Shown here piece by piece: positions 31,360 through 35,245 of a DNA stretch of 35,245 nt. Below the pieces are notes generated by a model that worked only from the letters and a program-made list of their open reading frames with translations, was not told the origin of the DNA and made no database searches. A program made the translations under genes and the position numbers. The stretch lies in contig NZ_BATA01000019.1 in NCBI RefSeq assembly GCF_000474235.1, positions 1-35,245 on the forward strand, given 5' to 3'. How positions within the stretch are numbered: the stretch's first letter is position 1; every line of letters starts with the position of its first letter. Source of the DNA: Halarchaeum acidiphilum MH1-52-1 (GTDB lineage: Archaea; Halobacteriota; Halobacteria; Halobacteriales; Halobacteriaceae).

Positions 31360-32487
31360 ATGTCACGTTCGAGACCCGCCGTCGCTCTCGGCGTGGTCGT
31401 CCTCGTCGCGCTCGCCGGCTGCGCCGGTCTCTCGTTCACGGGACCGACGGGATCGACGACGTCGACGGGCGCCACCGCCGCGAACGGTACGACGACCGCC
31501 GCGCCCGCCGCACCCACATCGGCGAGCGCGTCGGGAGCGTACGCGTCGCTGTACGATCGAACGATCGACTCGGTGGTGATGATCCGCGTCGTCACGCCGA
31601 CGGAGGTCGCAACCGGATCCGGGTTCGTCTACGACGACCGCGGCGACATCGTCACGAACCATCACGTCATCGCGAACGCCCGCTCGGTCGAGGTGCGCTT
31701 CGCGAACGGGACGTGGGAGAACGCGAGCGTCGTCGGGAGCGACGCCTACTCCGACCTCGCCGTGGTGCGCGTCCCCGACCGGCCGGCGAACGCGACCGCG
31801 CTCCCGCTGGCGTCGAGCGCGCCGCGACCGGGCGAGTCGGTGGCCGCGATCGGGAACCCCTACGGACTCACCGGCTCGATCACGACCGGCGTCGTGAGCG
31901 GCGTGAACCGATCGATGTCGACCTCGGACTCCTTCACGATCCCGGGGACGGTGCAGACGGACGCCGCGATCAACCCCGGGAACTCGGGCGGGCCGCTGCT
32001 CACGCCGAACGGGACGGTCGTCGGCGTGAACCGGGCGACCGAGGGCGACAACGTCGGGTTCGCGATCTCCGCGGCCGTCGTCTCGCACGTCGTCCCGAAC
32101 CTGCTCGCGAACGGCTCGTACACGCACGCCTACCTCGGCGTCTCCACGACGGACGTGACGCCGGCGATCGCGCGGGCGAACGGCCTGTCGAACGCGAGCG
32201 GCGTCGCGGTCGTCCGGACGCTCGCGGGCGGACCGTCCGACGGCGTCCTGCACGGATCGACCGGCTACGCGACGGTCGACGGCCAGCGCGTTCCGACGGG
32301 CGGCGACGTGATCGTCGCGATCGACGGGACGCCCGTGCAGACCGGCGAAGCGCTCAGTCGCTCCCTCCTCCTGCACGCGCACCCGAACGAAACGGTCCCG
32401 ACCACGGTCGTGCGGAACGGAACGCGGACGACCGCGAACGTCACGCTCGGGACGCGACCGTCACCGAGCGCCGCGACGGGCGCGTGA
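31360..32487 (+). CDS. HtrA/DegP-type serine protease lipoprotein
   Basis: A 375-residue exported trypsin-like protease with PDZ domain. The N-terminus has a lipobox VALAGC (Cys21), followed by a Thr/Ser/Ala-rich linker (about 22-60) and the protease domain with His102 (TNHHVI), Asp132 (YSDLAVV) and Ser209 (NPGNSGGPL). A PDZ domain follows (about 260-360: AYLGVSTTDVTPAIARANGL, GGDVIVAIDGTPVQT). Such proteins degrade or chaperone misfolded proteins at the cell surface. Membrane anchoring by lipid is inferred from the lipobox. The GTG/ATG before it is unambiguous: ATG at 31360. The adjoining ABC transporter starts 52 nt downstream under its own TATA-like box. Confidence 0.94.
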   Translation: MSRSRPAVALGVVVLVALAGCAGLSFTGPTGSTTSTGATAANGTTTAAPAAPTSASASGAYASLYDRTIDSVVMIRVVTPTEVATGSGFVYDDRGDIVTNHHVIANARSVEVRFANGTWENASVVGSDAYSDLAVVRVPDRPANATALPLASSAPRPGESVAAIGNPYGLTGSITTGVVSGVNRSMSTSDSFTIPGTVQTDAAINPGNSGGPLLTPNGTVVGVNRATEGDNVGFAISAAVVSHVVPNLLANGSYTHAYLGVSTTDVTPAIARANGLSNASGVAVVRTLAGGPSDGVLHGSTGYATVDGQRVPTGGDVIVAIDGTPVQTGEALSRSLLLHAHPNETVPTTVVRNGTRTTANVTLGTRPSPSAATGA

Positions 32488-32508
32488 CCCGTCGGCCGCG
32501 GCGGGTGG

Positions 32509-32514
32509 CTATTT
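32509..32514 (+). promoter_or_regulatory. Candidate TATA element of the ABC transporter operon
   Basis: CTATTT, 26-31 nt before the GTG at 32540. This favours GTG 32540 over the in-frame TTG at 32513, which would overlap the element. Confidence 0.45.
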
Positions 32515-32539
32515 GCCCGCGGCGGGCGAGTCGGGTGAC

Positions 32540-33283
32540 GTGAACGCGATAGCCACCGAGGAACTCCGCAAGTCCTACGGCGACCTCACGGCGCTCGCGG
32601 GGCTGACGCTCGACGTCCCGGCGGGCGAACTCTTCGGTCTCCTCGGACCGAACGGCGCGGGCAAGAGCACGACGATCCGCATCCTCACCGGTCAACTCCG
32701 CCCGGACGCGGGCACCGCGTCCGTTCTCGACGTCGATCCCGTCGACGATCCGGTCGGCGTTCGCGAGCGCGTCGGCATCCTCCCCGAGCAGGAGTCCCCG
32801 CCGAGCTTCATGACGCCGCGCGAATACTTCGACTTCGTCGGGTCGGTACGTGACCTCGACGCCGAGACCGTGACGGATCGGGTCGAGACGTGGGCCGATC
32901 GGCTCTCCTACGCGGCGAAGCTCGACACGATGACCACCGATCTCTCGCGGGGCCAGCAACAGAAGGTGATGATCACGGCGGCGTTCCTCCACGATCCCGA
33001 CCTCGTCTTCATCGACGAGCCGCTCGTCAACCTCGATCCCATCGTGCAGGAGACGGTGAAACGCCACCTCCGCGACTACCGCGACGCGGGCAACACCGTC
33101 TTCCTCTCGACGCACGACATCGACGTCGCCGCCGAACTCTGCGATCGCGTGGGCATCGTCCGCGAGGGATCGCTCGTGACGACGCGCCGGCCGGCCGATC
33201 TGGGCGAGGATCGACTCCTCGACGTCTTCCTCCGCGAGGTCGGCGGGGGAGACGCGGACGCCGGCGGATCGGGTGGCGCATGA
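32540..33283 (+). CDS. ABC transporter ATP-binding protein
   Basis: A 247-residue ATPase of the ABC exporter type (CcmA/NatA-like). It has Walker A GPNGAGKST (36-44), signature LSRGQQQK (about 134-141), Walker B LVFIDEP (about 154-160; the E is followed by PLVNLD) and the H-switch STHD (about 190-193). QLRPDAGTASVLDVDP is the usual post-Walker segment. The start is GTG at 32540, set by the TATA-like box. It overlaps the permease gene by 4 nt (ATGA). The pair resembles drug, lipid or sodium-exporting two-gene systems; substrate unknown. No solute-binding protein is nearby, so export is more likely than uptake. Confidence 0.93.
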   Translation: MNAIATEELRKSYGDLTALAGLTLDVPAGELFGLLGPNGAGKSTTIRILTGQLRPDAGTASVLDVDPVDDPVGVRERVGILPEQESPPSFMTPREYFDFVGSVRDLDAETVTDRVETWADRLSYAAKLDTMTTDLSRGQQQKVMITAAFLHDPDLVFIDEPLVNLDPIVQETVKRHLRDYRDAGNTVFLSTHDIDVAAELCDRVGIVREGSLVTTRRPADLGEDRLLDVFLREVGGGDADAGGSGGA

Positions 33284-34689
33284 GCCACGACCGGGCGGTC
33301 CTCGCGGCGATGTTCCGCGAGGAGTGGCGCCTGCACAGCCGGCTGTTCGGCGGGCGGCGCTTCGCCGCCTTCCCCGTCTTCGTCGCGCTCGTCGGCGGCG
33401 TGACCGCGTGGGCGCTCGCGTCGACCGGCGCGGGGACGGGAACGGTCGTCGCGGGCGTCCACGTCCTCGTGCTCCTCTTCGGTCTCCAGACGGGATCGGT
33501 CGGTCTCGTCGGGCGCGACGCGATGCGCGGCCTGCTCGACGACACCACGCTCGTCGTCTTCAGCGCGCACACGCTCCCGCTGCGCCAGCGTCGGCTCCTC
33601 GGTCTCTTCCTCCTGAAGGACGTCGTCTACTACGCGGTTCTTCTGCTCCTCCCGCTGGCCGTCGCGTTCGCCCCGCTGCTCGCGCTCGCCGCCCTCCCGC
33701 TGCTGTGGGTGACGCTGCTCTGGACGTTCGGTCTCGGTCTCTGCGCGACGGTGGCGGTCGTGGCGCTCGCCACGCGCGGACGCCCCGGGAAGCTCCTCGC
33801 CGCGCTCGGCGTCTGCGCCGTCGTCGCCGGGTGGCTGCTCGGCCTGCCGGTCGTCGCCGCGACGCCGTACGCGGTCTTCCTCGCGCCCGGCCTCGATACC
33901 GCGGTCGCGGCCGCCGTCCCGCCGCTCGCGCTCCTCGCGCTCGCGGCCGTCACCTACGATCCCGAGCACGAGCCGCCGGCGCGGACGGCGGCGAACGCGT
34001 ATCGCGCGTGGCGTCGGCGCGTCCCCGCGTGGGACGACCCGGTGTTCGTCAAGACGATGCTGGACGTCTCGCGCTCCGCCGGCGGCTACTGGAAGGTGCT
34101 CCTCTCCGCGGGCGTCCTGTTCGTCGTGAGCGCCTTCCTCGTCTCGCTCGCCGAGTCCCTCGTCGGCCTGCGCGTCCTCCCCGGCGTCGCGTTCGGGTCG
34201 ATCCTCGGGCTGACGGCCTTCACCACGTACAACTGGCTCACGCAGTTCGAGGACGCGACGACGTACGCGACGCTCCCCGTCGACACCGCGGCGGTCTTCG
34301 ACGCGAAGCGCCGCGCCTTCGCGGTTCTCGGTCTCCCAACCGGTATCGCGTGCTACGCCGTCGCCGTGCTCTGGCAGGGCGCGAGCCCGCTCGACGCGCT
34401 CGCCGGTCTCGCCCTCTGCGTCGGCCTGCAAGCCTACTTGTTCGGACTCACGGTCGCGCTCGCCGGCTTCCAGCCCAACGAGTTCCTCTTCGACACCGTG
34501 CTGTTCGCGCTCTTCACGCTCGCCGTCGCCGTCCCGCTCGTCCCCGTGCTCGTCGTCGGCTTCGTCGCCGCGCCGCTCACCGCCCCGTGGGCGCTCGGAC
34601 TCGTCGCCGTCGGTCTCGCGCTCGCGGGCATCGGCCACGTCCTCTACGGGCGCGCGGTGCCGCGATGGCGCGAGCGCTATCGGGCGTGA
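33280..34689 (+). CDS. ABC transporter permease
   Basis: A 469-residue membrane protein co-encoded with the ATPase, its ATG overlapping the ATPase stop (ATGA). After a cytoplasmic start (MSHDRAVLAAMFREEWRLHSRLFGGRRF) about ten to twelve hydrophobic segments occur in two blocks, separated by a soluble loop (about 225-255: EHEPPARTAANAYRAWRRRVPAWDDPVFVKTMLDVSR). It probably forms a half-transporter that dimerises or a full permease by itself. Sequence similarity to a named family is not evident to me beyond the ABC-2 style layout. It is the last gene of the operon, 41 nt before msrB. Confidence 0.85.
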   Translation: MSHDRAVLAAMFREEWRLHSRLFGGRRFAAFPVFVALVGGVTAWALASTGAGTGTVVAGVHVLVLLFGLQTGSVGLVGRDAMRGLLDDTTLVVFSAHTLPLRQRRLLGLFLLKDVVYYAVLLLLPLAVAFAPLLALAALPLLWVTLLWTFGLGLCATVAVVALATRGRPGKLLAALGVCAVVAGWLLGLPVVAATPYAVFLAPGLDTAVAAAVPPLALLALAAVTYDPEHEPPARTAANAYRAWRRRVPAWDDPVFVKTMLDVSRSAGGYWKVLLSAGVLFVVSAFLVSLAESLVGLRVLPGVAFGSILGLTAFTTYNWLTQFEDATTYATLPVDTAAVFDAKRRAFAVLGLPTGIACYAVAVLWQGASPLDALAGLALCVGLQAYLFGLTVALAGFQPNEFLFDTVLFALFTLAVAVPLVPVLVVGFVAAPLTAPWALGLVAVGLALAGIGHVLYGRAVPRWRERYRA

Positions 34690-34729
34690 CGTCGCCACCC
34701 CTAAAGCCGTCGCGGCCCTCCCCTCACAC

Positions 34730-35146
34730 ATGAGCGACACGGAGGCAGATCTGCCGGAGAGCGACGAGGAGTGGCGCGAGCGCCTCGACGACGAGGAGTA
34801 TCGCGTCCTGCGCGAGCAGGGCACCGAGGCGAAGTTCACGGGCGAGTTCATCGGGAAGGACGACGACGGCGTCTATCGCTGTGCGGGCTGTGGCGCCGCG
34901 CTCTTCGACTCGGACACGAAGTTCGACGAAGAGGGGTCGGGCTGGCCGAGCTTCGACGACGCCATCGAGGGCAGTATCGAGCGACGCCGCGACACCAGCC
35001 ACGGGATGGTCCGGACGGAGATCGTCTGCGCGAACTGCGGCGGCCACCTCGGGCACGTCTTTCAGGACGGTCCCACCGAGACCGGCGAGCGTTACTGCAT
35101 CAACTCGTGTGCGCTCGATTTTGCGGATAGCGATGGCGACCAGTAG
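34730..35146 (+). CDS. msrB: Peptide-methionine (R)-S-oxide reductase
   Basis: Repairs oxidised methionine (R-sulfoxide) in proteins using thioredoxin-type reductants. The 138-residue protein has zinc ligands CAGCG (Cys51, 54) and CANCGGHLGH (Cys100, 103), the motif GWPSFDDA (71-78), HVFQDGPTETGERYCINS with the catalytic Cys123, and the following CAL. A resolving cysteine at 127 is unusual in position but present. Length is normal. A TATA-like CTAAAG lies 24-29 nt before the ATG. The last four codons and the stop (…DGDQ) lie inside the first copy of the 43-nt repeat that continues past the gene, so the repeat abuts or was recruited by this 3' end. Confidence 0.95.
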   Translation: MSDTEADLPESDEEWRERLDDEEYRVLREQGTEAKFTGEFIGKDDDGVYRCAGCGAALFDSDTKFDEEGSGWPSFDDAIEGSIERRRDTSHGMVRTEIVCANCGGHLGHVFQDGPTETGERYCINSCALDFADSDGDQ

Positions 35147-35232
35147 GGAGGCATCGAAGAACCGAGCGGCGACGTGAGGTGCCGCGAGAATAGCGATGGC
35201 GACCAGTAGGGAGGCATCGAAGAATCGAGCGG
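35127..35232. repeat. 43-nt direct repeat spanning the msrB stop and running to the window end
   Basis: 35127-35169 and 35190-35232 match at 42 of 43 positions (the difference is C at 35162 versus T at 35225), with a 63-nt period and a 20-nt spacer that is not itself repeated here. The core reads ATAGCGATGGCGACCAGTAG. Copy 1 includes the end of msrB (codons for the final residues plus TAG). The window ends 13 nt after copy 2, so more copies may follow. Confidence 0.9.
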
Positions 35233-35245
35233 GGAGCAACGCGAC

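Noticed and set aside
35127-35232. CRISPR or attachment-site array at the window end
   Set aside because: Only two copies, 43 nt long, with the first partly coding; no integrase or tRNA junction in view.

Overview
The window is a gene-dense, very GC-rich piece of a haloarchaeal chromosome (class Halobacteria). Evidence for this is the acidic proteome, leaderless genes with TATA-like boxes 25-30 nt before ATG/GTG, the archaeal ribosomal/RNA polymerase cluster with embedded tRNA-Leu and tRNA-Ser, archaeal mevalonate-route enzymes, an alpha/beta pyruvate:ferredoxin oxidoreductase, and a bacterioopsin-activator-type HTH protein. A genus cannot be assigned from the sequence alone.

Layout. 120-2737 (+): cytochrome bd oxidase operon (cydA, cydB, small membrane protein). 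2799-3221 (+): dead aldo/keto reductase. 3313-16536 (-): the conserved haloarchaeal translation/transcription/isoprenoid block, read right to left: tRNA-Ser, rps13, rps4, rps11, rpoD, tRNA-Leu, rpl18e, rpl13, rps9, rpoN, rpoK, eno, rps2, then mevalonate kinase, isopentenyl phosphate kinase, an RNase J-like nuclease and GGPP synthase. Two pairs of unrelated genes interrupt its distal part: a TIM-barrel gene plus a VOC gene between rps2 and mvk, and a DUF4177-like gene plus an AEC transporter between ipk and the nuclease. 16655-20217: amino-acid permease, moaA, and a divergent Mrp/ApbC ATPase, with a short tandem repeat array between the moaA and mrp promoters. 20246-25188 (+): two inverted repeats, porA-porB, an Lrp/AsnC regulator overlapping a thioredoxin-like gene, an SRPBCC protein and a short FAD oxidoreductase. 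25238-28005 (+): DMT transporter and a large pilin-like secreted protein whose second half is AT-richer. 27974-31231: dihydrolipoamide dehydrogenase (-), EEP-family phosphatase (-), HTH_10 regulator (+), small membrane protein (-). 31258-35146 (+): a 37-nt perfect tandem duplication, HtrA-type lipoprotein protease, two-gene ABC transporter, msrB. The window ends in a 43-nt direct repeat.

Three normally intact genes (rps9, rps4, lpd) each lack exactly one base at a point where restoring one G or C recovers the family sequence. Because two are essential ribosomal proteins, the simplest reading is indel errors in the assembly; these must be resolved before any frameshift biology is claimed. The aldo/keto reductase is different: it has a large internal deletion plus a nonsense codon and looks like genuine decay.

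Most of the window is ordinary core genome. I see no CRISPR, prophage, insertion sequence or clear defence system. The best candidates for something undescribed are the paired inverted repeats before porA with an Lrp regulator downstream, the tandem array between moaA and mrp, the compact RNase J variant, and the intergenic repeats at 31258 and 35127.
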